A stretch of DNA of 64,000 nt, from contig NZ_JAYROR010000101.1 in the NCBI RefSeq assembly GCF_041911615.1, positions 35,094-99,093 of the forward strand, read 5' to 3'. Positions 1 through 8,522 of this stretch are shown piece after piece. A program made the position numbers and the translations under genes. The notes below the pieces were generated by a model. That model had not been told where the DNA came from and did not search any database. It was given only the letters and a program-made list of their open reading frames with translations. Position 1 is the stretch's first letter. Each line of letters begins with the position of its first letter. Source of the stretch: Zoogloea sp041911615. Its GTDB lineage: Bacteria; Pseudomonadota; Gammaproteobacteria; Burkholderiales; Rhodocyclaceae.

Positions 1-18
1 GCGCCCCGTTCACCTTCC

Positions 19-1995
19 ATGGTCAATACCCTCGAGCTGGTGCTCGCTCTTCTTGCCGGTGCGGTGCTGGTGGTGGGGATCTTCCGGTCCCTCAACCTGC
101 CGCCGGTGCTCGGCTATCTGACGGTTGGCGCGGCCGTCGGCCCGCACGCCATGAACCTGTTGCCCGACACGGGCGGCGCGCGCTATCTCGCCGAGTTCGG
201 GGTGGTGTTCCTCATGTTCACGATCGGGCTGGAGTTCTCGCTGCCGCGGTTGTACAGCATGAAGCGCATCGTGTTCGGACTGGGGGCGACGCAGGTGCTG
301 GCCTCCATCGTGCTGGTGACCCTGGTCGGCTGGCTCGGCGGTCTGGGCTGGGGGGCGGGATTCGCGCTCGGCGGCACGCTGGCGATGTCGTCCACGGCGA
401 TCCTGTCCAAGCTGCTGTCCGACCGCCTGGAGCTGGATTCGCGCCATGGCCGCGAGACGATCGGCGTCCTGCTGTTCCAGGATCTGGCGGTGGTGCCGCT
501 GCTGATCCTGATCCCGGCACTCTCGCGGCCCGCGGACGAACTGGTCAATACCCTGGCGCTGGCTACCGGCAAGGCGGTGCTGATGCTCGGTGTGGTGCTG
601 TTCTTCGGCCAGAAGATCATGCGACGCTGGTTCTTCTACGTCGCACGGCAGAAATCGGCCGAGCTGTTCATGCTCAACGTGCTGCTGATCACCCTGGGCC
701 TGGCGTGGCTCACCGAGACGGCGGGATTGTCGCTGGCGCTCGGTGCCTTCCTGGCCGGTATGCTGATCTCCGAAACCGAGTATCGCTACCACGTGGAGGA
801 GGACATCAAGCCTTTCCGCGACGTGCTGCTGGGCCTGTTCTTCGTCACCGTCGGGATGTTCCTCGACGTGGGGCAGATCATCGTCAGCCTGCCGGCGGTG
901 CTGGCCATGCTGGCGGCGTTGCTGGTGGGCAAGTTCCTGATCGCCGGCGCGGCGTCACGGCTGCTGGGCAGTCCACAGGGTACGGCGGCGCGCACCGGTC
1001 TGTGGCTGTGTGCCGGGGGTGAGTTCGGATTCGTGCTGCTGTCGCAGATCGACGAGGCGCGCCTGCTGCCGGCGGCCTTGTCGCAGGTGGTGGTGGCGGC
1101 GCTGGTGCTGTCGATGCTGCTGGCCCCGCTGATCGTGCAGGCGAGCGAGAAGATCGTGCTGCGCCTGGTGCCGTCCGAGTGGATGAGCCGTTCGCTGCAG
1201 CTGACCAGCATCGCCACCCAGTCGATGTTCGTGGACAAGCACGCGATCCTCTGCGGCTTCGGGCGCAATGGCCAGTATCTGGGCCGGCTGCTGGAGCAGG
1301 AAGGCATCACCTACATTGCGCTGGACCTCGATCCGGAGCGGGTGCGCGAGGCGGCGGCGGCGGGCGAGACGGTGGTGTTCGGCGACGCGGCGAAGCGCGA
1401 GACCTTGATGGCTGCGGGCATCTCGCGGGCGTCGGTGGTGGTCATCACCTACGCCGACACGGATGCGGCGCTGCGTGCGATGAGCATGGTGCGTGCCTGC
1501 CGGCCCGACGTGCCGGTGGTGGTGCGTACCGCCGACGAGGTCGATCTGGAGCGCCTGCAGCAGGCCGGTGCCGCTGAGGTGGTGCCCGAGTCGGTCGAGT
1601 CGTCGCTGATGCTGGCGTCCCATGCGCTGGCGCTGGTGGGCATTCCGCTGCCACGCATCCTCAAGCGCATCCGAGAGATTCGCGCCGAGCGCTACCATCT
1701 GCTGCGCGGCATCTATCGGGGTGGCGAGCACCTGCACGAGGAGTCGCTGGAGGAGCGCCAGCAGGTGCGTCTGCACTCGGTGACGATGGATGCCGGCACC
1801 TACGCCATTGGCAAGCGCTTGGCCGAACTGCGCCTGCAGGAACTCGGCGTCGAGGTGAGCGCCCTGCGGCGGCAGCGGGTGCGCATGGACGACCCGGCGC
1901 CCGATCTGATGCTCGAGCTGGAAGACGTGCTGGTGTTGCTCGGCACCCCGTCCCAGCTTACCAACGCCGAGACGCGTCTGTACAAGGGGCTTTGA
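19..1995 (+). CDS. CPA2-family monovalent cation:proton antiporter with RCK domain (Kef/YbaL type)
   Basis: This inner-membrane antiporter exchanges K+ or Na+ for protons. The first about 380 residues are a chain of hydrophobic helices typical of the Na+/H+ exchanger fold. A Rossmann NAD-binding RCK_N (TrkA-N) domain starts near residue 411 with CGFGRNGQYLG and an acidic strand end (ALDLDPERV). A TrkA_C-like domain occupies about residues 570-655. The length of 658 aa is normal for Kef/YbaL proteins that carry both RCK modules. The ATG start is the first one in the window and has no clear ribosome binding site, so the true start could lie just outside. The substrate ion cannot be told from sequence alone. 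Confidence 0.9.
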   Translation: MVNTLELVLALLAGAVLVVGIFRSLNLPPVLGYLTVGAAVGPHAMNLLPDTGGARYLAEFGVVFLMFTIGLEFSLPRLYSMKRIVFGLGATQVLASIVLVTLVGWLGGLGWGAGFALGGTLAMSSTAILSKLLSDRLELDSRHGRETIGVLLFQDLAVVPLLILIPALSRPADELVNTLALATGKAVLMLGVVLFFGQKIMRRWFFYVARQKSAELFMLNVLLITLGLAWLTETAGLSLALGAFLAGMLISETEYRYHVEEDIKPFRDVLLGLFFVTVGMFLDVGQIIVSLPAVLAMLAALLVGKFLIAGAASRLLGSPQGTAARTGLWLCAGGEFGFVLLSQIDEARLLPAALSQVVVAALVLSMLLAPLIVQASEKIVLRLVPSEWMSRSLQLTSIATQSMFVDKHAILCGFGRNGQYLGRLLEQEGITYIALDLDPERVREAAAAGETVVFGDAAKRETLMAAGISRASVVVITYADTDAALRAMSMVRACRPDVPVVVRTADEVDLERLQQAGAAEVVPESVESSLMLASHALALVGIPLPRILKRIREIRAERYHLLRGIYRGGEHLHEESLEERQQVRLHSVTMDAGTYAIGKRLAELRLQELGVEVSALRRQRVRMDDPAPDLMLELEDVLVLLGTPSQLTNAETRLYKGL

Positions 1996-2056
1996 CCCGA
2001 TCGGCGCCTGCGTCCCGGGGTTGCGCGCGTTTCGATCGCGCCGCCACGGGTGGCGG

Positions 2057-2713
2057 TCAGAAAGCCGCGCAGACGGTGTAGAGGCTGGCGTCGTTCAGGG
2101 CGGTGGGGGCAATCGCCGTGCCGCTCGCGGCACTGTTGGCCAGCAGGCGCACGGAGCCGGTCGAGGGCAGGCCGTCGTCCATCGCGATGTCGATCTGGCG
2201 GGCGAAGTTGCCGGCGAGGTTGTCCTGACAGATGAAGAAGCTGCCGCTCCAGCCGGTCACCGGGCTGTTGCCGGTCACGCCGATGCGCCCGCCGAAGGCG
2301 TTGCGCGGCAGCCAGTCGAGCAGGGTGACGCCATTGGCCATGGGATCGCGCCCGTCGCCGCTGGCGAGATTGGCGAGCCGGATGTGCTGCCAGAACAGCA
2401 CGCTCTCGTCGCTGCCGGTGGTGGAGTTCCAGGCGCCGTCGATGCGTCCGTTGCCGACCGTTCCTCCCGTGCTGGCCCGGGTCGCGCCGCTCAGGCGGTT
2501 GGCCACGCCCGGGTCGTCGCCCGGCAGCGCCCGGAAGCGATCCTGGTAGGCATAGATATAGGTCGAGAGGTTGCGGTATTCGCCGATGGCGTTCTTTACC
2601 TTGGCGCTGTTGATGAGTTCCTGGCCTTTCAGGACGCCGCCGAGCAGCAGCCCGATGATGACCAGGACGATGGCGATCTCGACGAGGGTGAAGCCGTGTT
2701 GCCGGTTTCTCAT
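2057..2713 (-). CDS. prepilin-like protein (type IV pilin / pseudopilin)
   Basis: A 218-aa protein with a class III prepilin leader. The short basic peptide MRNRQHG is followed by FTLVE and a hydrophobic helix. Cleavage after Gly7 would leave Phe as the first mature residue and Glu12 as the conserved Glu5. PilD (33868-34716) is the likely peptidase. The ATG at 2713 was chosen over the upstream reading because it puts the leader at the usual length. The C-terminal half has two cysteines (FICQD and TVCAAF) that could form the pilin disulfide. It lies downstream of the adenylate cyclase gene on the same strand. Whether it is a major pilin, minor pilin or secretion pseudopilin is unknown. Confidence 0.85.
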   Translation of the reverse strand: MRNRQHGFTLVEIAIVLVIIGLLLGGVLKGQELINSAKVKNAIGEYRNLSTYIYAYQDRFRALPGDDPGVANRLSGATRASTGGTVGNGRIDGAWNSTTGSDESVLFWQHIRLANLASGDGRDPMANGVTLLDWLPRNAFGGRIGVTGNSPVTGWSGSFFICQDNLAGNFARQIDIAMDDGLPSTGSVRLLANSAASGTAIAPTALNDASLYTVCAAF

Positions 2714-2827
2714 GGGATTTCCCGTTGTGCATCGCCCGCCCGGGCGGATGTGTCTATCCATACAGGATGGATAGTTTAATGCAGTTTGGGTGGTTGCGAC
2801 AGCGGGTTGACGCCGGCGGCGGTGCCG

Positions 2828-4138
2828 TCAGGCGGCCTGGGGGGGTTGGCTGCGTGCCGAGGCGGGCACGGCGAAGATGCGCGGGCTCTGCAGGCGATAG
2901 ACCGGCACGTAGCCCTTGCCCTTGAGCAGCAGCAGGAGCGGTTTGGCGAACACGAAGGCGCCTCGCAGGCGCTCGAAGCTGCGGCCACAGCACTGGATCA
3001 CGCTGGGTTCGCCTTCGGTGCACAGGCGGAAGGCGAGATTGACCGTGTCGCCCCACAGATCGTAGATGAACTTTCCGCGCCCGACCACGCCGGCCACCAC
3101 CGGCCCGGAGGCGATGCCGATGCGTACCTCCAGGGCCAGCCCGTCGGTGAAGTCGTGGTTGCGCAGGGCGGCCTGCATGTCGAGGGCGAGGGCGGCCATC
3201 GCGGCGTGGGGCTCGACCGGGTGGGCGTGCAGCCCGCCGGCCACCATGTAGCCGTCGCCGATGGTCTTGATGCGTTCCATGCCGTGCTGTTCGCACAGTT
3301 CGTCGAAGCGGCAGAAGATGCGGTTGAGCATCTCGAACACCTGGATCGGCGTCATGCCGCTGGCGATGCGGGTGTAGTCGACGATGTCGGCGAACATCAC
3401 CACGACTTCCGGGTGGCCGTCGGCGATGGTGGCGGTGGTGTCCTTGAGGCGGGCGGCGATGGGCGCCGGCAGGATGCTCAGGAGCAGACGTTCGGAGCGC
3501 TCCTGGGCGAGCCGCAGCTGGTGGTGGGCGTCGGCGAGGCGCTCGCGGGTCTTGTTGCGCTGGCCCAGGGCGAAGCGCCACTGCATGAAGAGCACCGAGC
3601 CCACCAGGGCGAGGTGAACGGCGAGATGCGGCGCGTGGCCGGGTGCGTCGGCGGGGGCGCGCAGCGCGAGGGCCGTCAGCGCGACGATGAAGGCGACGAA
3701 CCAGGGCGTGGCGCCCGTCACGCCGAGGCTGAGCAGGGCGCTCGCGGGGGCCAGGATGGCCCAGGCCGGCAGTCCGGCGGCCATCGGTGCCGCGCCGAGC
3801 AGGCCCTGGGCGACGAACGGGAAGGCGAGCATCAGCCCGAGCTGCAGGATGCCATAAGTGTCGGCGCGGCCGTGGCGCTGGAACACGGCGAGGTTGAGCA
3901 GCGCGAGGGCGGGCACGCCGGCGGCGGGGAGCACGTCCGGCGCGTCGTCCACGACCCAGGCCACCGCGACCCAGACGAGGGCGGCGGTGGCGAAAAGCAC
4001 GCTGGCCAGGTTCAGGAGGATCTTCCTGATGCTGGTTTCGTCGTCGTCGTCCGCGTGCGCCCCGATGTCGAGGATGGCGCGCAGGAGGCGGCGGAGCGTG
4101 GAGCGCGGCGGGGCGTCGGTGGGCCGGTTGTCCGGCAT
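2828..4138 (-). CDS. membrane-anchored class III adenylate cyclase
   Basis: Predicted to make cAMP from ATP at the inner membrane. Residues about 38-190 form six likely membrane helices. A linker with coiled-coil character (about 195-220) leads to a cyclase homology domain (about 243-425). The metal-binding aspartates are visible (Asp251 in FADIVDYT, Asp295 in TIGDGYM). Lys291 and Asp364 form the adenine-selecting pair, and Asn367/Arg371 of the transition-state site are in DTVNLAFR. All catalytic residues are therefore present and the Lys/Asp pair favours ATP over GTP. The ATG at 4138 has an AGGA six bases upstream; a TTG 30 bases earlier was rejected. The downstream neighbour is the prepilin gene, which suggests but does not prove a pilus-related role. 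Confidence 0.9.
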   Translation of the reverse strand: MPDNRPTDAPPRSTLRRLLRAILDIGAHADDDDETSIRKILLNLASVLFATAALVWVAVAWVVDDAPDVLPAAGVPALALLNLAVFQRHGRADTYGILQLGLMLAFPFVAQGLLGAAPMAAGLPAWAILAPASALLSLGVTGATPWFVAFIVALTALALRAPADAPGHAPHLAVHLALVGSVLFMQWRFALGQRNKTRERLADAHHQLRLAQERSERLLLSILPAPIAARLKDTTATIADGHPEVVVMFADIVDYTRIASGMTPIQVFEMLNRIFCRFDELCEQHGMERIKTIGDGYMVAGGLHAHPVEPHAAMAALALDMQAALRNHDFTDGLALEVRIGIASGPVVAGVVGRGKFIYDLWGDTVNLAFRLCTEGEPSVIQCCGRSFERLRGAFVFAKPLLLLLKGKGYVPVYRLQSPRIFAVPASARSQPPQAA

Positions 4139-4294
4139 CGGCTGTCCTGAGGCTGAAAACCGTGACAAGTTTCACGCCGGCGGGAAAGCAGGGTCAAGGT
4201 GGCGGACGGGGCTGATTGTTGGGATGTGTGTCGTAGTACGCAGTCGAGGCGACGCGGCGTGGGGGTGAAACCAATGGCTACACAATGGGCCGCA

Positions 4295-5020
4295 TCACGG
4301 GAGCCGGCCGGCGCTGACGAGCCGGTGGGCGACGAGGTTGGGCGAGAGCCAGGTGACCCGGTCGTCGAAGGCGCCGCCGGGCGCGGTGGGGTTTTCGGAT
4401 ACGCCGCGGCTGTAGAAGAGCCGGGCGTCGGCGGCGGCGTTGCGGGCTTCGTCGCTGCCGGCCATCGGAGGGGCGAGCGCAACGCCCTGGGCGTCGATTG
4501 CGCCGAGGCCATTGGCGCCGTGGGAGAGGAGCAGGGCGGGGCTTTTTCCGCCTTCGGTGGTGAGGAAGAGTTCGCTGCCGTCGAGGCTGCGGGTCTTGAT
4601 CTCGATGTCGCCGTCGGCGAGGCTGACCTTTTCGGTGTTGCCGGTGCCCCCGAGCGGGGCGACGTATTTTTGGGCGACCGCATAGCGCAGGCGGTGCGCC
4701 CAGCCGTCCAGGCCGGCGATGCCAAGGGTGGCCCACGGCAGCAGGCCGGTGTATTTGCGGCAGGTGGTGGTGCCGCTGCGGTCTTCGGCGCCGTCGGTGG
4801 CGCTTCTGGCGGGGCAGGGGAGGTTGCCGGTGCGCATCGCGTAGCCGAGCAGGGCGTCGCGGGCCTCGGTCAGGGCGTCGTCGGTGGCGGCTTCGGCGCG
4901 GCGGGCGAGGTGGGCGGACAGGCCCGTGGCGATTCCGCCACCGAGCAGCGTCACGATCAGCAGCACCACCGCCATTTCGACGAGGGTGAAACCGTGGTGG
5001 GGGCGATTCAGGGCAGGCAT
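4295..5020 (-). CDS. pseudopilin-like protein with GFTLVE leader
   Basis: A 241-aa protein with a canonical prepilin leader: MPALNRPHHG followed by FTLVEMAVVLLIV. Cleavage would be after Gly10, with Glu15 as Glu5. After the hydrophobic helix it has the segment ARDALLGYAMRTGNLPCPA, which closely resembles AREALLGFA...GYLPCPD in the upstream gene, so the two look like relatives. Its start overlaps the end of that gene by 13 bases, which implies translational coupling. It is the last gene of a three-gene unit (6554 to 4295). Such proteins occur in type IV pilus or type II secretion-like systems, but no ATPase or platform gene is adjacent here. Confidence 0.8.
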   Translation of the reverse strand: MPALNRPHHGFTLVEMAVVLLIVTLLGGGIATGLSAHLARRAEAATDDALTEARDALLGYAMRTGNLPCPARSATDGAEDRSGTTTCRKYTGLLPWATLGIAGLDGWAHRLRYAVAQKYVAPLGGTGNTEKVSLADGDIEIKTRSLDGSELFLTTEGGKSPALLLSHGANGLGAIDAQGVALAPPMAGSDEARNAAADARLFYSRGVSENPTAPGGAFDDRVTWLSPNLVAHRLVSAGRLP

Positions 5021-6189
5021 AGGGCGACGTCGGCGGTGGCGGCGGGAGGATGGGGCGTGGTGGGCAGGACGAGGGTGTCGGGTAGCGCGGCGAGCTGCCC
5101 GGCGGCCAGCGCGGCCAGGGTGGCGGGTTCGAGGTAGTGGGCGGTGTCGAGCTTGTCGGCGGGGCTGAGACGAGGCTGGCCGCTGGTGGCCCGCTCGCCC
5201 CCGAAGATCAGCGCACCGCGACAGCGCCGGCCGTTGCCGGCAAGGCAGTCGGTGTCGCCGATGCAGCGGGCGTAGCGCAGGGTGTCGGCCCAGTTGGCGG
5301 TGGCGTCGCGCAAGGTTTCGGTGCGACAGGTGCCGCTGAGCTGGGTCAGCGGCGGCACGCGGCCGAGTTCGACCGGGCCGTGCCGGCTGGGGCCGACGAC
5401 CGGCGGGAGGGTGGGCTTGGCCAGGCAGTCGGCGGTGGCCTGGAGGACTTTCTGCAGCCATGGCCCGTAGCTCGGGCGACGTTTGAGCTGGCTGAAGATG
5501 TCGTCGATGGTGATCGCGGCGATGCGGTCGTTGCCGGCGGCGGGGCGGACGGCGACGGGAACGCTGCCGGTGCTGGCCGTGAGGGCTTCGACGTAGTGCT
5601 GGAGCTGGCGTGCGTCCGAGTCGCCTCCGCAGCGGTCCGGGCCCGGGCTGCGTGCCTGGGTCGGCAGGGGCGGGCCGGCGGCGATGACGAGGGCGACGGC
5701 ATGGCCGGCCTGGTCGCCGGGGAGGATGACCGGCTGGCCGGCGGCGTCTTCGAGTCGGAAGGTGCCGCTGCTATCCCAGTTGAGGACGTCCGGCTTGGGG
5801 TTGTTCTTGACGGCACCGGACACCGCGTACCACAGGCACTCGCCGCTGCCGTCGCGCAGGTCGGGCAGGTTGAGGGTGAGGTAGGGCAGGCGGCCGATGC
5901 TGGCCTGGCCCTGGGTGCCGCAGGTTTCGGCGGAGCCGTCGCCGTCCAGGTCGGGGCAGGGCAGGTAGCCGAAGTCGGCGTTGGGGTGCTCGGCGTTGCG
6001 GTAGGTGGCGGCGAAGCCGAGGAGGGCTTCACGGGCCTGCGCCAGTGCCTGGCCGGTGCGGATTTCGTGGGCGAGCTCGCGGTGGGCACGGCTGTCCTGC
6101 CGGGCCAGCAGCCAGCCGAGACCGCCGACGACGAGGAGAACGAGCAAGGCCGGGAGAATCATGCCGCGCTGGCGGCGGGCGCACCGCAT
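5008..6189 (-). CDS. large pseudopilin-like protein lacking Glu5 (PilX/GspK-like N terminus)
   Basis: A 393-aa protein whose N terminus (CARRQRG then MILPALLVLLVVGGLGWLL) looks like a prepilin leader, but the usual Glu5 position is not acidic. This is also seen in GspK and some PilX proteins. The exported part contains a GYLPCPDLDGDG segment and several cysteines (CGTQG, GECLW, DRCGG, DCLAK, GTCRT, ARCIGDTDC), suggesting disulfides. It shares the AREALLGFA-LPCP module with the next gene. The ATG overlaps the upstream stop in a TGATG arrangement and its own end overlaps the next start by 13 bases. It could be a tip or minor pilin. This is inference; I recognise no named family. Confidence 0.7.
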   Translation of the reverse strand: MRCARRQRGMILPALLVLLVVGGLGWLLARQDSRAHRELAHEIRTGQALAQAREALLGFAATYRNAEHPNADFGYLPCPDLDGDGSAETCGTQGQASIGRLPYLTLNLPDLRDGSGECLWYAVSGAVKNNPKPDVLNWDSSGTFRLEDAAGQPVILPGDQAGHAVALVIAAGPPLPTQARSPGPDRCGGDSDARQLQHYVEALTASTGSVPVAVRPAAGNDRIAAITIDDIFSQLKRRPSYGPWLQKVLQATADCLAKPTLPPVVGPSRHGPVELGRVPPLTQLSGTCRTETLRDATANWADTLRYARCIGDTDCLAGNGRRCRGALIFGGERATSGQPRLSPADKLDTAHYLEPATLAALAAGQLAALPDTLVLPTTPHPPAATADVALCLP

Positions 6190-6554
6190 CAGGGGGTGTC
6201 GGGAGGCGGGTCGCCGACACGCAGCCGGTGCGAGCGCCCGTCCGGGCCGGTGACGCGGGCGGTGGCGGTGTCGATGCGGATCTGGCGGGCGTCGGCGGGG
6301 ATGGCCTCGCCGTCAAGGAAGACGGTGGGCCGGCCGGCGCTGCGGGTGACGATGCCGTCGAGCCGCGGTGGCGGCGCGGGCGGTTCTGGGCTGCGAACCG
6401 GGCGGTCGATGCGATGACGCTCGGCGGGGGTGAAGAACAGTCGGCCGAGGGGCTCGGCGTACCCGTAGCGGGCCGGAACGATCGCCAGCAAAAGGCTCGA
6501 CAGCACGAGCAGCGGCAGGAGGACGGCGCCCCGGCGGGTGGATTTGAATGGCAT
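6189..6554 (-). CDS. small membrane-anchored protein, possible pilus/secretion accessory
   Basis: A 121-aa protein with a basic N terminus (MPFKSTRRG), one hydrophobic helix (about residues 10-25), a proline-rich linker and a compact tail with LDGIVTRSAGRPTVFLDGEAIP. That tail recalls the short beta-rich periplasmic segments of GspB/GspC/PilP-type secretion proteins (resemblance only). Its stop overlaps the start of the large pseudopilin-like gene (TGATG), so the three genes are almost certainly one operon with this gene first. The upstream gap to the diguanylate cyclase gene is 54 bases. Confidence 0.65.
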   Translation of the reverse strand: MPFKSTRRGAVLLPLLVLSSLLLAIVPARYGYAEPLGRLFFTPAERHRIDRPVRSPEPPAPPPRLDGIVTRSAGRPTVFLDGEAIPADARQIRIDTATARVTGPDGRSHRLRVGDPPPDTP

Positions 6555-6608
6555 GACGGCACGAATTTAGCATAGTCCGTGCCGGGTGGGGCGGAAGGGC
6601 GAGGCTGC

Positions 6609-8387
6609 TCAGTGGGCGGCGAGGACGCGGTTCTTGCCGGAGCGCTTGGCGATGTACATGGCCTTGTCGGCCCGGTCGAGGGTCTGATCGGTGTCCTCGC
6701 CGTCCTTGAGCTGGGCCACGCCGGCGCTGAAGGTGATGAGCAGCTTTTGCTGACGGGCCAGGAAGAAGCGCTTGGTGAGGGCGCGCTGGAGGCGCACGAG
6801 GGCCGCGACGGCGGCGTCGAGCGGGGTGTCGGGGAGCAGGATGACGAACTCCTCGCCACCGTAGCGGGCGACGGAGTCCTGCGGGCGGATGTTCTCGCGG
6901 ACGACTTCGGTGAGATGCTGGAGGGCTTCGTCGCCGGTCTGGTGGCCGTGGGTGTCGTTGATCTGCTTGAAGTTGTCGATGTCGAGCAGGCCGAGGCACA
7001 GCGGGGTGCCGCGTCGCCGCGCGAAGGCGGTTTCGCGGGTCAGGGCTTCGTCGAGGCCCTTGCGGTTGAGCACGCCGGTGAGGGGGTCGTGGCGGATGAG
7101 TTCGCTGGTCTGTTCGAGTTCGCCCTGCAGGCGGGTGATCTCGGCGTTGGCGTCGTCGACGCGCGCCCGCAGCTCGACGAGTTCGTCGCGGGAGCGGGCA
7201 GTGGTCTGCTGGACGAGGCGGGTTTCGCGCATCAGGTCGGCGATCACGTCGGTGAGTTCGGCGATGTCGCGGGCGCCGGCGATGCGTTCGGCGGATTGTT
7301 CGATCTTGTCGTGGTAGTCGCCGGTGGAGTCGGAGAACTCGCCGAGGCGGTCGACGAAGCGGCTGAGCATTTCCTTGAGGCGCGCCTGGGCGTCGGAGAG
7401 TTCGACCTTGAGCGCGCCCTGGCGGTGAATGACGTCGCGCAGGCGATTTTCGAGTTCGCCGAGGAGGCGCACGTCGAGGGGCTGGGCGAACATCTCGCCG
7501 ATCAGGACGATCTGGCCGTGCAGCCAGCGGTCGTCCACGACCAGTTCGCCGATGTTCTCGAGGATGAGCTGGAGCACGCGCTGGAGGGCGTCGCGCAGGG
7601 CTTGCTGGTCCTCGGCGGTCCATTCGATGCGGGCTCGCAGTTGGGCGAGGCGTGCTTCGAGGGCTTCGCGGGCGATGGCGATGGGCTGCTGGCGCAGGGC
7701 GGCGGCGAGTGCGCGGGTCTCGCTGGCGAGTTCGGATTCGCCGGCGTGACCCGCGAGGCTGTCGAGCAGGCTGGCGAGGAGGTCGGCGAAGGTGGGGGTG
7801 TCGTCGGCCTGGGCGATGGTCGTGGCGCGGGACGCGGGCGGGCTGACCAGGTCACCGGCGGGCTGGTCTTCGTCGCTGTTGCGGGACCAGGCGCGCAGCA
7901 GGCCCTGTAGGCGTTCGGCGAGCCGTTCCGGGTGGGTGCCGGACGCACTGAGGACGCGGTCGAGCATTTCGCGCTTGCGGGCCTGGGTGAGCCCGCCCTG
8001 ACGGCGGTCCCATTCGGCCACGAATTCGCGCAGCAGGCTGCCCCAGTTGAGTTCGGGGACGTCGGCGATCGACAGGCTGTCGACGATGACGGTGCGCACG
8101 GCCTGCCAGTCCTCCTGGGCGATGGCGCTCTCGAACTCGCGGGCGATGCGCAGGGCTTCGTGGTTGTGGCGCGGAAGGGCGGCGGCGAGCTGCTTGAGGG
8201 CGCGCTCGGGGAAGATGTCTTCGGCAACCGTACCGGCGATCTCGTGGTAGAGCGCGCGGTAATTGTCGGGTGTCGGGGCGATCCGGCGCAGGGCGAGCTG
8301 GCGGAGCGTCTCGCGGGCAACGTCCGAGGGCTGGGTGGTGTCGATCATCTTGGGTCTGCGCGGGGCAGCGGCGGCTTTGGGGTGCAT
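6609..8387 (-). CDS. GGDEF diguanylate cyclase
   Basis: A 592-aa soluble protein predicted to make cyclic di-GMP. The C-terminal GGDEF domain (about residues 430-590) has an intact GGEEF active site at 510-514. An RxxD product-inhibition site (RPQD, 501-504) lies five residues before it. The N-terminal 400 residues are helical, with a PTPDNYRALYHEIAG motif shared by a group of proteobacterial GGDEF proteins, and a long coiled-coil stretch (about 330-430) precedes the catalytic domain. No EAL domain or membrane segment is seen. The ATG at 8387 has AGGA six bases upstream; an internal ATG at 8348 is less well placed. The gene lies directly upstream of the pseudopilin-like operon. Confidence 0.92.
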   Translation of the reverse strand: MHPKAAAAPRRPKMIDTTQPSDVARETLRQLALRRIAPTPDNYRALYHEIAGTVAEDIFPERALKQLAAALPRHNHEALRIAREFESAIAQEDWQAVRTVIVDSLSIADVPELNWGSLLREFVAEWDRRQGGLTQARKREMLDRVLSASGTHPERLAERLQGLLRAWSRNSDEDQPAGDLVSPPASRATTIAQADDTPTFADLLASLLDSLAGHAGESELASETRALAAALRQQPIAIAREALEARLAQLRARIEWTAEDQQALRDALQRVLQLILENIGELVVDDRWLHGQIVLIGEMFAQPLDVRLLGELENRLRDVIHRQGALKVELSDAQARLKEMLSRFVDRLGEFSDSTGDYHDKIEQSAERIAGARDIAELTDVIADLMRETRLVQQTTARSRDELVELRARVDDANAEITRLQGELEQTSELIRHDPLTGVLNRKGLDEALTRETAFARRRGTPLCLGLLDIDNFKQINDTHGHQTGDEALQHLTEVVRENIRPQDSVARYGGEEFVILLPDTPLDAAVAALVRLQRALTKRFFLARQQKLLITFSAGVAQLKDGEDTDQTLDRADKAMYIAKRSGKNRVLAAH

Positions 8388-8461
8388 CCGACATCCTGCT
8401 GGGGCGATGGGCCCGCAGGTCCGAGAACATAACAGGGTGGAACGCGTCAGATAACGGCCGT

Positions 8462-8488
8462 GCCCGACATGCCTTGAGGCTGTCGGGC
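8462..8488. other. hairpin-forming dyad between two-component and GGDEF genes
   Basis: In the 135-base gap between the NarL-type regulator (stop at 8523) and the GGDEF gene (start 8387), GCCCGACA at 8462-8469 pairs with TGTCGGGC at 8481-8488. A small inner GCC/GGC stem lies between the arms. No T-run follows on either strand, so it is not a normal intrinsic terminator. An A7 run lies nearby at about 8500. Confidence 0.4.
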
Positions 8489-8522
8489 GACCCGATGTGA
8501 AAAAAATGTTATTCCGTTGGGT

